Source: UBA6244 sp963676875 (GTDB lineage: Bacteria; Bacteroidota; Bacteroidia; Bacteroidales; F082). Taken from it: a stretch of DNA of 64,000 bases. The notes under the pieces are model-generated. The model was not told the DNA's origin, made no database searches, and saw only the letters and a list, made by a program, of their open reading frames with translations. Below are positions 17,701 through 26,900 of the stretch, piece after piece (the first letter of the stretch is position 1; each line of letters begins with the position of its first letter). The stretch is from assembly GCA_963676875.1 (NCBI GenBank), contig OY781436.1:3100001-3164000 (forward strand), read 5' to 3'. The translations under genes were made by a program, and so were the position numbers.

Positions 17701-18305
17701 TCGACCATGTGTTGGCTTCCGGTGAAGATGTAAATGTGTTGGTAATGGATACCGAGGTATATTCCAACACCGGTGGACAGGCTTCCAAGGCTAGTGCCAT
17801 AGGTGCCGTAGCCAAATTTGCCGCTTCCGGTAAGAAAACCCGCAAAAAAGATTTGGGTGCCATGGCCATGACCTACGGTTATGTATATGTAGCTCAGATT
17901 TCCATGGGTGCCAGTCAGTCGCAGGCTTTTAAAGCCATCAAAGAAGCTGAAGCTTATCCCGGACCATCGCTGATTATTGCCTACTCCCCATGTATCGCTC
18001 ACGGCATCAAAGGTGGAATGGGCGGTGCCCAGGCCGAAGAAAAGTTTGCTGTTGAAGCAGGTTACTGGCAATTGTATCGCTACAATCCGTTGATGGAGGA
18101 AGAAGGCAAAAACCCCTTCTCATTGGATTCGAAGGAACCCGATTGGTCGAAATTCCAAAGCTTCCTCACCAACGAGGTGCGTTATACCTCGCTCAAGAAA
18201 ACCTTCCCCGAGGAAGCCAATCGTCTTTTCAAACTGGCCGAAGAAGCTGCCAAGTGGAGATATGATACCTACAAACGCATGACTGAAATGGATTATTCCA
18301 AATAG
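14772..18305 (+). CDS. nifJ: Pyruvate:ferredoxin (flavodoxin) oxidoreductase
   Basis: A 1177-residue single-chain PFOR that decarboxylates pyruvate to acetyl-CoA and reduces ferredoxin or flavodoxin. The N-terminal domain begins with the family hallmark (CEGNYAAAYIAYMFSEVAAIYPITPSS). Two [4Fe-4S] ferredoxin motifs lie near residues 690-703 (CIQCNQCAYVCP) and 745-757 (CTGCEACVEVCP). The third-cluster cysteines start near 812 (GACAGCGE). The TPP-binding GDGWAYDIGYGG lies near 963, followed by NTGGQASKAS. Length matches the family. It is monocistronic, with a strong terminator downstream, and indicates fermentative or anaerobic metabolism. Confidence 0.97.
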   Translation: MKEKKKFITCEGNYAAAYIAYMFSEVAAIYPITPSSDMAEYVDQWSANGKKNIFGETVKVSEMQSEGGASGAVHGSLQAGALTSTFTASQGLLLMIPNMYKISGELLPGVFHVSARSLAAQALSIFGDHSDVMSTRQTGFAMLATSSAQEIMDIAGVAHLAAIKSRVPFLHFFDGFRTSHELQKVEAMDQDAIAKLVDYEALQEYRDRALNPEHPVTRGTAQNPDIYFQAREASSKFYTQIPDLVEEYMQELQKITGREYHPFTYYGAPDAENIIVAMGSITEVIKEVVDYKLAKGEKVGVITVHLYRPFSEKYFMKVCPKSVKRIAVLDRTKEIGANGEPLYMDVKDLFYGKENMPMIVGGRYGLSSKDTTPAMMISVYDNLAAAEPKNQFTVGIVDDVMHTSLPLLPEINVAPKGTFAAKFYGLGADGTVGANKNSIKIIGDSTDKYCQAYFAYDSKKSGGITVSHLRFGDLPIRSHYLVNTPDFVACHVPAYLEKYDMLAGLKDGGTFLLNSIWDAEETKNRLPNSIKKYLADHHISMYIINATKIAEEIGLGNRTNTIMQSAFFKVSEVIPYEDAVEEMKKAIRKSYGRKGEEIVNMNYAAVDAGDDLEKIEIPAEWSSLTPEVKTVDEKLPEFIRNVVDPINLQKGDSLPVSAFNGREDGTFPNGTTAFEKRGIAVNVPEWVEENCIQCNQCAYVCPHAAIRPFLLTDEEVANAPEGTKVINGLAGLKAYKYRIQVSALDCTGCEACVEVCPSKVKSLVMKPIGTQSDEIDRWTYMNDVVGYKDNVVDKNQTVKNSQFAQPLFEFSGACAGCGETPYIKTITQLFGDRMMVANATGCSSIYGGSAPSTPYCADQKTGHGPAWANSLFEDNAEFGFGMAVATEKMRERLADRMTQALEKDFSAESKEAMTEWLEGKDNASKSVLASAKVVAALANETDPLAKEMLNIKHYLVKKSQWIFGGDGWAYDIGYGGLDHVLASGEDVNVLVMDTEVYSNTGGQASKASAIGAVAKFAASGKKTRKKDLGAMAMTYGYVYVAQISMGASQSQAFKAIKEAEAYPGPSLIIAYSPCIAHGIKGGMGGAQAEEKFAVEAGYWQLYRYNPLMEEEGKNPFSLDSKEPDWSKFQSFLTNEVRYTSLKKTFPEEANRLFKLAEEAAKWRYDTYKRMTEMDYSK

Positions 18306-18320
18306 GTTGTCGATAATAGA

Positions 18321-18355
18321 AAAAGCGGCTGTTCCCTGGGGCAGCCGCTTTTTTT
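18321..18355 (+). terminator. Terminator of nifJ
   Basis: AAAGCGGCTG and CAGCCGCTTT form a 10-bp stem with a 10-base loop, followed by seven T residues. It lies 15 bases after the nifJ stop. The remaining 285 bases to 18640 are AT-rich and I see no gene or RNA in them. Confidence 0.9.
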
Positions 18356-18640
18356 GCTGATTACATTTTATTGAATTTTTCTAACCACTAAGCCTTCATA
18401 TTATATGGTGATGAGGTAGGGTTTTTCATTTGTTGGTTGAATATAAACAATATTATACCAACTATAAATTGAAGTTAGCACTACGCTGTTTATGTATAAT
18501 GCCGATATAGAATTGAAGAGGTTTCAGGAGCGAAGCGAACTTAAAGCTCATTTCAATTCATAATCAGTATTATTTGTGTTGGCAGAAATTGCGGTAACGT
18601 ACAAACTACCGAAAAAATCACCTCCGTACAGCTTCCCAAC

Positions 18641-19777
18641 CTACATTACGGTCAACAGCATGTAAGTATAGGAAAACCTTGCGCTTTCAGGAACCATTAC
18701 CAGCAAACGGTGGCCTGCTTTGAGTTGTCCGGAGTGCAGGAGTTCTTCAATCATCAAAAGGGCGGAGGCCGCACCCACATTGCCCACGTGGGGCAGGTTC
18801 ATAAACCATTTTTCTTCGGGGATATCGATGCCGGCTTCGGCAAATGCTTTCACTGCCTGGTCGCGAAAAAACATGGACGACAGGTGGGGTAGAAAGAAAT
18901 CAATGGTGTTTTCGTCCAGTTGTCTTTCTGCCATGATTAATTGCAAGTGTTTCAAACCTGTTTGGATCACATGTTTTTGCAGTAGTTTGGCATCTTGTTT
19001 CATGCTGAATGCCGATTCGTGGGCTTGCCGTTCCGCAGAAAGTTCGCGCCATCCGGTCAAACTACCATCCTTTTCTTTGATTGCCCCGGCGTACATGCAG
19101 CTTTCAATCTCTCCAGCCCAGCTTTTTACGTCTATCCATTCGATGCGCAGGTTTGTGCGTCCCGATTCGGGTTGTTTGCTGAGCAGGGCGGCGGCTGCGC
19201 CATCGGAGAGCATCCAACGTAGGAAATCTTTTTCGAAGGCGATATAGGGATTCTGTTCAATTTCGAGACGTTTGTCGATTTCTTCCTGAAAGTTGCGGGC
19301 ATGCATCCACGATGACATGGTTTCGGAAGCCACATTCACAGCCAAGTTGGCTTCTTCGGCTTTAATGGCCAGATAGGCGTATTTTAGCGAAAGCATACCT
19401 GAATTGCAGGTGCCATGTGCGGACATAACTTCCACGGGTTTGCTTCCCAGTTCGCCATGAACCATCAGTGCATGAGCAGGTTGCAGTGCGTCAGGCGAAG
19501 TGGTCCCTGCTGTTAAGAGATCGATGTCCTCCATGGTCAGATCGTCGCCCAGAACCTTTCTAACGGCCAAAGCCGAAATCTGGGCATTGGTGTGGGTAAT
19601 ATTTCCTTGTTTGTCAAGGGCGTAGTAGCGGTTTGTTATGCGGTTGTTGCGGAGAATCAGGGCCTTGCTTTTGGACTTGTTTCCGTTAATTTTGCCCAGA
19701 TACAATTCCATATCTTCGTTGGGTACCGGGTCGTTGGGTAAAAATTTCTCTATTCGTGTTATATAAACCTCACTCAT
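18641..19777 (-). CDS. darB: StlD/DarB-type beta-ketoacyl synthase III homolog
   Basis: A 378-residue thiolase-fold ketosynthase of the KAS III (FabH-like) group. The active-site cysteine lies in AHGTCNSGMLSLKYAY near residue 123, with the His and Asn in the C-terminal half (FFLPHLSSMFF and LPHVGNVGAASALL). It resembles StlD/DarB, which joins a beta-ketoacyl and an acyl chain to form the 1,3-cyclohexanedione precursor of dialkylresorcinols. DarA lies 25 bases upstream, which strongly supports this. Dialkylresorcinols are free antioxidants or the esterifying half of flexirubin pigments. It is the last gene of a four-gene operon. Confidence 0.88.
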   Translation of the reverse strand: MSEVYITRIEKFLPNDPVPNEDMELYLGKINGNKSKSKALILRNNRITNRYYALDKQGNITHTNAQISALAVRKVLGDDLTMEDIDLLTAGTTSPDALQPAHALMVHGELGSKPVEVMSAHGTCNSGMLSLKYAYLAIKAEEANLAVNVASETMSSWMHARNFQEEIDKRLEIEQNPYIAFEKDFLRWMLSDGAAAALLSKQPESGRTNLRIEWIDVKSWAGEIESCMYAGAIKEKDGSLTGWRELSAERQAHESAFSMKQDAKLLQKHVIQTGLKHLQLIMAERQLDENTIDFFLPHLSSMFFRDQAVKAFAEAGIDIPEEKWFMNLPHVGNVGAASALLMIEELLHSGQLKAGHRLLVMVPESARFSYTYMLLTVM

Positions 19778-19802
19778 GCTATCTATCTTCAGTTAATTCC
19801 AA

Positions 19803-20717
19803 TCACTTGAGTGATACGGATTGATGGTATTTCATTTTTAATTTGATTTGGCGGTAAAACAGGGGGTAGGTCAGATAAAAAACCAGCGATACCAAGGGCG
19901 AAACGATGAAAATAACAAAAAGTAGATAATATTTGAACATCGTCAAGCGGAAAAGTCGTTCCGGATTACCAGGGTCTCCTTTTTTCAAGACCAGTTTCGA
20001 CCAGATTTTGAATATTTTCTTTCCTTTATTTTCGGTGGAAACAACGTTGGCGTCCAATTCAACAGCTTTTAATTCAATCAGTTTGTCTTGAAGTCCTGTA
20101 AAATTATTGGCTAATATGGCTTCTAAAATGGGAGTTCCAAATCTTTTAGCTTTTTCAATGTCCTCGTCGGATACGCCCGGCTTTGGGAATATCCCCAGAT
20201 ATTTATCTTTTTTTCCGGTGCCCATCCAATAAATGATGGTTACCACACTCAACAGGTTGTTATGGCGGTCGCGAAGGGAGATGTTGCCCACCAGATTTCC
20301 GCCATTATGCGCAATCATCCTTTTGATGTCTTCCTGTGCATTCACCCACATGTTGCGTGATCCGATAACCGTTACCACGGGTGTATCTTTCATTACCATG
20401 GCGGCTTCCTTCGATTTTAAAAAGGAGGTCATGGGTATGGGGGGTGACAAAAACCAAACAGGATAGCCCAAAATGATCAGGTCGAATTTTTCTTTGGGAT
20501 CGAACTTCATGGGTGCCAAAGGTGCCGGTATCATCGCTACCGATTCGGGCATGGCATCGTAAAAATCCATCCCTTTCCAGGGAAAAGGAAACGCCGGAAT
20601 AGGAACTAATTGCTCTACCACCATCTCTGCCTGTCCCGCCATGGGGGAGGTGATGTTGGAAACGATTTCGTCCAACTGGCCTGATTGTGAATAGGTAACA
20701 ATTAATATTCTGGGCAT
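19803..20717 (-). CDS. darA: Dialkylresorcinol condensing enzyme DarA-like flavodoxin-fold protein
   Basis: 304 residues beginning with a flavodoxin-type FMN-binding loop (ILIVTYSQSGQLDEIV, residues 4-19), then LIILGYPVWFLSPPIPM near residue 100. A single hydrophobic hairpin near the C-terminus (YYLLFVIFIVSPLVSLVFYL, about residues 268-288) suggests membrane association. The match to DarA, the partner of DarB in Bacteroidota and Pseudomonas dialkylresorcinol synthesis, is by overall pattern and by the adjacent ketosynthase. The exact reaction (reduction or aromatisation of the ring) is not fixed from sequence. Confidence 0.82.
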   Translation of the reverse strand: MPRILIVTYSQSGQLDEIVSNITSPMAGQAEMVVEQLVPIPAFPFPWKGMDFYDAMPESVAMIPAPLAPMKFDPKEKFDLIILGYPVWFLSPPIPMTSFLKSKEAAMVMKDTPVVTVIGSRNMWVNAQEDIKRMIAHNGGNLVGNISLRDRHNNLLSVVTIIYWMGTGKKDKYLGIFPKPGVSDEDIEKAKRFGTPILEAILANNFTGLQDKLIELKAVELDANVVSTENKGKKIFKIWSKLVLKKGDPGNPERLFRLTMFKYYLLFVIFIVSPLVSLVFYLTYPLFYRQIKLKMKYHQSVSLK

Positions 20718-20814
20718 TCTTCCAAAAAGATTAAAGATGCGAATTTAGGGATTATCTTTTGAATATGTATGCTTTGAGTTAAAATTGCCGCATTGTCATG
20801 CTCATGACCTAACT

Positions 20815-21279
20815 TTAAAGTTTTTCCAGCTCTTTTTTATAGTCTTTGGAAAACATCAGGGGGATGGCGATGGCGATGTTTTTAGTCACTTCAAAGGTGG
20901 CTTTTTTAAATTTGGGAGGCTGTGGGATGCCGGGTAGTGGATAATTGGAAATGCCCACGGGCTCTGCCGGAATGCCAAATTCTTTGGTGGTCAGTTTTCC
21001 GGTACCGTCGATGTCCTGAAACATGGCGATGGCGTAGGTGCCTGCCGGTACTTTTTTAAACTTAACGGTCAGCGTTTCTTTGTTGGGCACCACATGTAAC
21101 GAATCGAGGGCTTTTTTCGACTTAAAAGAGTCTTCATCGGCGTAAAGACCAATGATTAAGGGCGCTTTCATGGTTTCGATGCGCGAAATGGTTACTGAAA
21201 TGGTATAGGTTTTTTGGGCATTCAATCCCGCCATCAGCAAAAAAAATGTAAGACCAAGCAATAGTTTTTTTATCATCAT
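20815..21279 (-). CDS. DUF2141 exported protein
   Basis: 154 residues with a signal peptide (MMIKKLLLGLTFFLLMAG, cleavage near LNAQ). The DUF2141 pattern is clear: an ISRIETMKAPLIIGLY strand, KFKKVPAGTYAIAMFQDIDGTGKL in the middle, and FGIPAEPVGISN toward the end. Function of the family is unknown; it is common beside carotenoid, polyene and lipid genes in Bacteroidota. It starts 8 bases after the ligase gene, inside the darAB operon. Confidence 0.88.
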   Translation of the reverse strand: MMIKKLLLGLTFFLLMAGLNAQKTYTISVTISRIETMKAPLIIGLYADEDSFKSKKALDSLHVVPNKETLTVKFKKVPAGTYAIAMFQDIDGTGKLTTKEFGIPAEPVGISNYPLPGIPQPPKFKKATFEVTKNIAIAIPLMFSKDYKKELEKL

Positions 21280-21287
21280 TTTGGGTG

Positions 21288-22589
21288 TTATTCTTCGGTG
21301 CGTTTGTCAACAAAAACAATTGGTTTTCTGGAGGTTTCGGGCATTTGCATGGAGGCTATTTCGGTGGGGGTAAAAAAATCGATTTCGGGAGCTACCCTGA
21401 GTTTGGCCCTGAAATGGTCTTTGATGCGTTTTTCCATTTCAGGTGTTGCCATTTTACAACCGGCTTTCACCAGAATTTCATCGGTTCCCAAGGCATTGGT
21501 ATATACCTCCACGATGTAGTTTTCTATTTGCGAAATTTCGTTCAACACATCATAAATGGCAGGAGGGTAGAGGGTTGTACCTTTTAGTTTAATCATTTGC
21601 TGTTTGCGTCCGATGACGGGTCCCAGCCTGATGGTGGTGCGCCCACAGGAGCAAGCCTCGGTGTGGTGATGGCAAATGTCTCCGGTTTTAAAACGAAGTA
21701 GGGGCATGGCTTCCACGCCCAGGGTAGTGATGGTAACTTCGCCGGGTTGCCCTTCGGCAACGGGTTGGTTGTTTTCGTCTAAAAACTCCACGATAATCAT
21801 CTCCGGATGGTGATGCCCACCGCATCCGGCTTCACATTCGGTAAAGGCGGTTCCCATTTCGGTGGAGGCGTAGGTGCTGTACAGTTTGATGTCCCATTGG
21901 TCGGTTATTTTTTTACCCAGGGTATTGAGTGTGAAGTCATTGTTGCGAATGGGTTCGCCAATACAAACGGCTTTTTTTACGCCCAGTTCACGGTAGTTGA
22001 TGCCCTGTTTTTTGGCATATTCAATAAGTTTGGGAATAAAAGAGGGCACCGTGATGAGGCCATTGGGTCTGAACTTTTTCATGCTTTCAAACTGCAATTC
22101 CTGCAAGCCCGGACCGCTACGGATGATGCCTGCTCCCAATCTGCGAAGTCCTAAAAAATAAGCCATACCGGCCATAAAACGCTTATCGAGGGTAACCATG
22201 AGCTGAAAAACATCGTCTTGGGTGGCATTGGCGCACGAAAACGACATGTACTCGTTGTAGGCCAATCGGTCGAGGTCGTTGTTGGTCATGGCAAAAGTCA
22301 CCGGCTCGCCCATGGTGCCTGAGGTGGTCACGTAATCCACGATATTCCGCCGGTCAACGCACAGGAAATCTTCATTGTTTTTTTGCAAATCGTCTTTGGT
22401 GGTCACGGGAATAGTAACCAAATCGTCGAGGTTTTGTATCTTTTTAAAGTCGAGTCCGTGGGTTTTAAACCTGTTTTTATAAAACTTGGAACGCGTGCTG
22501 AGATAGTCCATCAGCTCCACCAATCTTCCTGATTGGTAGTCTTTTATTTCTTTGGGCGATTTGGTTTCGATTTCAGGGACGTAGGTCAT
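21288..22589 (-). CDS. Phenylacetate-CoA ligase-like adenylate-forming enzyme
   Basis: 433 residues of the ANL superfamily, PaaK-like branch. The nucleotide-binding motif TSGTMGEPVTF lies near residues 90-100, YSTYASTEMG (adenine region) near 238, and RFKTGDI near 300. A Cys/His-rich patch (CEAGCGGHHH, later CHHHTEACSCG) is typical of this branch and may bind metal. The C-terminal AMP-binding lid domain is present. It would activate an aromatic or fatty acid for the DarA/DarB pathway, either to CoA or directly to a carrier; the substrate is inferred. It is first in the operon. Confidence 0.88.
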   Translation of the reverse strand: MTYVPEIETKSPKEIKDYQSGRLVELMDYLSTRSKFYKNRFKTHGLDFKKIQNLDDLVTIPVTTKDDLQKNNEDFLCVDRRNIVDYVTTSGTMGEPVTFAMTNNDLDRLAYNEYMSFSCANATQDDVFQLMVTLDKRFMAGMAYFLGLRRLGAGIIRSGPGLQELQFESMKKFRPNGLITVPSFIPKLIEYAKKQGINYRELGVKKAVCIGEPIRNNDFTLNTLGKKITDQWDIKLYSTYASTEMGTAFTECEAGCGGHHHPEMIIVEFLDENNQPVAEGQPGEVTITTLGVEAMPLLRFKTGDICHHHTEACSCGRTTIRLGPVIGRKQQMIKLKGTTLYPPAIYDVLNEISQIENYIVEVYTNALGTDEILVKAGCKMATPEMEKRIKDHFRAKLRVAPEIDFFTPTEIASMQMPETSRKPIVFVDKRTEE

Positions 22590-22754
22590 GCCAAGGTAGT
22601 TTGTATGTATTTGAAACGATGCACCGGAGTGAAGGTTTGCCGGGCTAAATTACGCATTATTTTTTTACATCTATGGGGCTTGGCTTGAAAGGGAGCCGCA
22701 ACGGAAATGAACCAACACCTCCGTAAATTCGCCTCGGGTGCTAAAGAGTTGAGT

Positions 22755-23339
22755 CTATTTTTTAAATAATTGAACCATAACGATTTCAGATGGTTTTTCA
22801 GCGATCATTTGAAACATTTGCTTGTCCGGGGTCATTGCCGAAAAAAGTCCTCCTTTTGATATGGTTTGCTTATGACTGTTTATTGATATCGTAACAATTC
22901 CTGAGACCACATAAACCACCAGATGGATGCAGTGTTCGTTCGGTGTAACTAATGCTGATTGTGATATTTGCAACGTTTTGGCAGTGATGATTCCTTGGTG
23001 CTTTCTGTCAGTCATCAGGTTAAAATCTGTACAGAAACCAATGGAAGTAGTGTTCCAATCTCCTTCAAAAGCATCCTGATCGAATTTGTTGAGCAGCGCG
23101 CTATGGTGGTTTTCGTGAATCAATTGCAGGCTTCCTTCCAGAATCATTAGCTTTCGTGAAAAGCCCGGAAGTTTTGTAAACTCCGACATTTCCACTCCCA
23201 CGGTGGCGCTGCTCAAACGGTAGTCGAAATCCCGACGGGCATAGCTGGCTTCCGACGGATGAATATACAACTGAGTGGTGGTTCCGCCTGCCCAGACATT
23301 GGTTGGTATTTCGTCGGGTTGAATTATGTTAATTTCCAT
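22755..23339 (-). CDS. HutD family protein
   Basis: 194 residues with a cupin-like fold. The HutD signature is visible: NVWAGGTTTQLYIHP at residues 15-29, then FDYRLSSATVGVEMSEFTKLPGFSRKLMILEG. HutD occurs in histidine utilisation operons and is thought to be regulatory or to bind an intermediate, but no other hut gene is present here. Its start directly abuts the stop of the SMR exporter gene, so the two form an operon. Confidence 0.85.
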   Translation of the reverse strand: MEINIIQPDEIPTNVWAGGTTTQLYIHPSEASYARRDFDYRLSSATVGVEMSEFTKLPGFSRKLMILEGSLQLIHENHHSALLNKFDQDAFEGDWNTTSIGFCTDFNLMTDRKHQGIITAKTLQISQSALVTPNEHCIHLVVYVVSGIVTISINSHKQTISKGGLFSAMTPDKQMFQMIAEKPSEIVMVQLFKK

Positions 23340-23657
23340 CTAATGAGACAGTTTAAGTCCGATAATGCCCACTATTATCAAAAAGGCTGAGATCAATCGC
23401 CACAAACCGGCCGAATCGCCAAAATACACAATGCCGATGATGAGCGTTCCCACGGCGCCAATTCCTGTCCATACCGCGTAAGCAGTACCAATGGGGATGG
23501 TTTTTTGTGCAATCCATAGAAAAAAACCGCTGGCTGCCATGCTCACAATGGCCAAACCAATTCCCAACCCCTTGGAAGGCATGGTTGCTGACATCTTGAA
23601 TCCGAGTGGCCAGCCAATTTCAAATATGCCGGCAATCAATAAGTATATCCAACTCAT
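23340..23657 (-). CDS. SMR-family exporter, SugE/Gdx type
   Basis: 105 residues with four membrane segments. I chose the ATG at 23657 (MSWIYLLIAGIFEIGWPLGFK) because the 21 upstream codons are polar and untypical. The essential membrane glutamate is in FEIGWPLG (residue 13). GTAYAVWTGIGAVGTLIIGI is the conserved SMR motif, and the W-P-G spacing fits the Gdx (guanidinium exporter) subgroup more than EmrE. I saw no ykkC-type guanidine riboswitch in the 240 bases upstream. Confidence 0.9.
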   Translation of the reverse strand: MSWIYLLIAGIFEIGWPLGFKMSATMPSKGLGIGLAIVSMAASGFFLWIAQKTIPIGTAYAVWTGIGAVGTLIIGIVYFGDSAGLWRLISAFLIIVGIIGLKLSH

Positions 23658-23959
23658 GTGATTCTTATTTTTAATGGTTTTGCTCCTGTTTGGAACTAAT
23701 TCATCACAAAATAACAACAATTTAACGATCAGAGAACCTGCTTATTCGATGGTGCAGAAAAATATGTTTAAAAGCATATATCGACTTATAAATATTGTGT
23801 ACTTTTAATCTTCTTTTCCCGTGTTGGTGTATTTGTCCGGTAATGGGATAGAATAAAGAATAGAAAAATGCCCAACTTACAGATAATCATATTGATGCCA
23901 ATTTTGGTTCGTGATTTGATATCTATATAAAAAGGTATAATAAAACTAAATTAATAGCC

Positions 23960-26900
23960 ATGCAACGTAAGCTCATAACTCTCGCTCTTGTCTTTGCCAT
24001 CGGACTGATTTTCAGCTCGTGTAGAAAGACTACGCCTACTACCAATGATGATCCTACAAATTTCCTCGACCTAAAAGTTAGTGAGTCGTTTAAATTTGAG
24101 AACTTTAACGATCTTCAAACTTCCATACAATTGGCCAACACCAAGGCAGCCGGAGTGGAGATCATACAAATTTATGATGCACACCCCAACAATGGCGGAC
24201 GCTTGATTTTGACCGGATCGGTGAATGAAAGCGGTGTGTTCGACCTGCCCATCCGCATTGCTTCACGTTTGAAAGAAGTTTATGTGGCCAAATTGTCGTC
24301 TGTTGGTGCCAACGAATATGTGGCAGTTCCCGTTCAGGGGAATTCCATCCAATTCAATTTTGCTTCGATGGATACCAAAGTTGTGGGAACATGCGACTAC
24401 ACGCTGCCCAACAACTACAATAGCAACCTGACCATCCCTGCCGGCGAAACCTATTGTGTGGCATCTAACACCTTTGTAACCATCAAAAAGCTGACCATAG
24501 GAAATGGTGGTACCTTGAGTGTAAGTGGTACAGCCAACATTACCAGAAATTACCAAAACGATGGCCCTAATCAGTACATTACCGTCGAAAACGGTGGTAG
24601 TCTCACCTTACCAAAATACTCGCTTCTATACACAGTGAACAACTACGGTACCATCAACATCAGTGGAAATGGTGATGGACAACTGAAAGGTGAATTTAAC
24701 AATTGGGGAACGGTTGAGTGTTCCATCAAAATGGAAAACCAGGGCGACCTCACCAACAACGGTACTTTCATTGTGCACAATGAATTCACCAACAATAGTG
24801 ATGGGTATATCATCAATAACTGTAGTTTTTTCATCACCGAAGATGATAGTAAAAGCCATTCAAGTTACGACTTTAAACAAAATGCTGATTTCATCAACAA
24901 TGGATACCTGAAGGTGGACGATGAAGCTAAATTTACAGGTTCAGGAAACAAACTTACAACCCTCGGCAGTGGAAGTTTGGTGGATTGTAAAGATTTCAAA
25001 ATAGAAGGAGACATCGAAGGCCCCAACGATGGCAATGCCCAGATTAAGGCCAGCCACGACGGTGAAGTAAATGGCGGATCTGACTTAAGCAACTTCGATT
25101 TGTGTGCTAACAATACCTCCTACAACAACAATGCTACCTACACCAACATCACCTATTGCTCCAACAACGTACCTGCGCCAAGTTGTGAAGCAAATGTAGC
25201 TCCAACTATTACCAGTTCATTGCAAATTGGCGGCATGGTAGATCAAGCCCTGACTCCCTACGTATTTACAGCCACAGGAACCAGCCCCATTACCTACACA
25301 GTTACAGGTCTTCCGGCCGGATTGAGCTTTAACAGCAACAACAACACCATCACAGGTACACCACAAGCCGCAGGAACTTATAACATTACGCTGAATGCCG
25401 AAAACTTCATGGGATACGACGAGCAAACACTGGTACTTATTGTAACCCAGCCAACTGCTCCTCCGGTTATTTCCAGTTCCTTAACAGGAAATGCTACCGT
25501 CAATCAACCATATAACTATACTTTAACGGCCACCGGAACAGGCCCCATCACCTATGCTGTTTCCAACTTGCCTGATGGTTTGAGTTTTGATCCTGACACG
25601 CAAGAAATTACCGGTAGTCCTACAAGCGCTGGTGTTTACAATATTGGACTGAGTGCTACCAATGCCGGTGGAACCACCAACGAAACGCTGGTATTAACTG
25701 TGGGAACACCTCCCACCATCAACAGCTCGCTCACGGCCACCGGTACGGCAGGCGTGCAATTCTCTACCTATACGCTAACTGCAACGGGTTCGAGTCCTAT
25801 TACCTACACTGCCTCCAACCTGCCACAGGGATTGATTTACGATTCAGGAAACCAAACCATAAATGGCACACCTTTATTTGCTGGTGTAACCAATGTAACC
25901 CTGACAGCTACCAATGCCTATGGCACGGATGTGAAAAATCTTGTGATTACAATCAACGAAGGTTTGCAACCTCCTGAAATTACCAGTTTACTTACGGCCA
26001 ATGCCACAACGGACTACCCATTCAGTTATACCATTACTGCCGACGGTTCTCAACCCATGGTATTTGATGCAGCCAATTTACCTGATGGACTTACCTTCGA
26101 CGGAACTACCATCAGTGGCATTCCAACAACACCCGGTGAGTACAATATTCCTATCGGAGCTCAAAATGCTGCAGGGATTGATTCCAAGATATTGGTGCTG
26201 ACCGTGGCCAATGGTGGCGGTACTGATACCGATGGTGATGGTATTCCCGACAACATCGATCAGTATCCAACCGACCCTACCCGTGCATTCAACTCATATT
26301 ACCCCAACGAAACCGATTTTGCCAGCCTGGCTTTCGAAGACTTGTGGCCTGCCTATGGTGATTATGATTTCAATGACTTCGTGGTGAATATCAACTACAA
26401 AATCGTGACCAATGCACAAAATGAAGTGGTGGATGTGATTGCTCAATATCAAATTATGGCCGACGGTGCTTCGCTCAACAATGGCTTTGGAATCGTATTT
26501 GACGCTTTACCCTCCACTGTGGAAAGTGTTACGGGATATATGAAACTCGGCAATGCTGTAATTCTTGCTCCCGAAGGCTATGAAGCCGGACACACCAGTC
26601 AAACGGTAATCATCCCATTTGATGCCATCAACCCCATCATGGATGGAGGTATGGCCAATACCATTCCGAATGGAAAATATGTACAAACGGTTGTCAATAC
26701 TGTAACCACACATTTCGGAACTCCTCAGGCTTCCATCGGAACCCCGCCTTTCAATCCATTCATCTTTGTTGATCAGGAACGTGGTCATGAAGTTCATCTG
26801 AAAGATCAACCACCAACAGAGTTTGTAAACGAAGACTATTTTGGAACCGACAGCGATGCTTCAGATCCGGCTGCCGGACTTTATTACCGCTCTACAAGTG

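Noticed and set aside
18420..18640. Possible small RNA or tRNA in the gap after nifJ
   Set aside because: No cloverleaf, no strong hairpin and no terminator of its own.
23658..23959. Guanidine (ykkC) riboswitch before the SugE/Gdx-like gene
   Set aside because: No conserved ykkC core or mini-ykkC hairpins could be seen in the sequence upstream of the gene.
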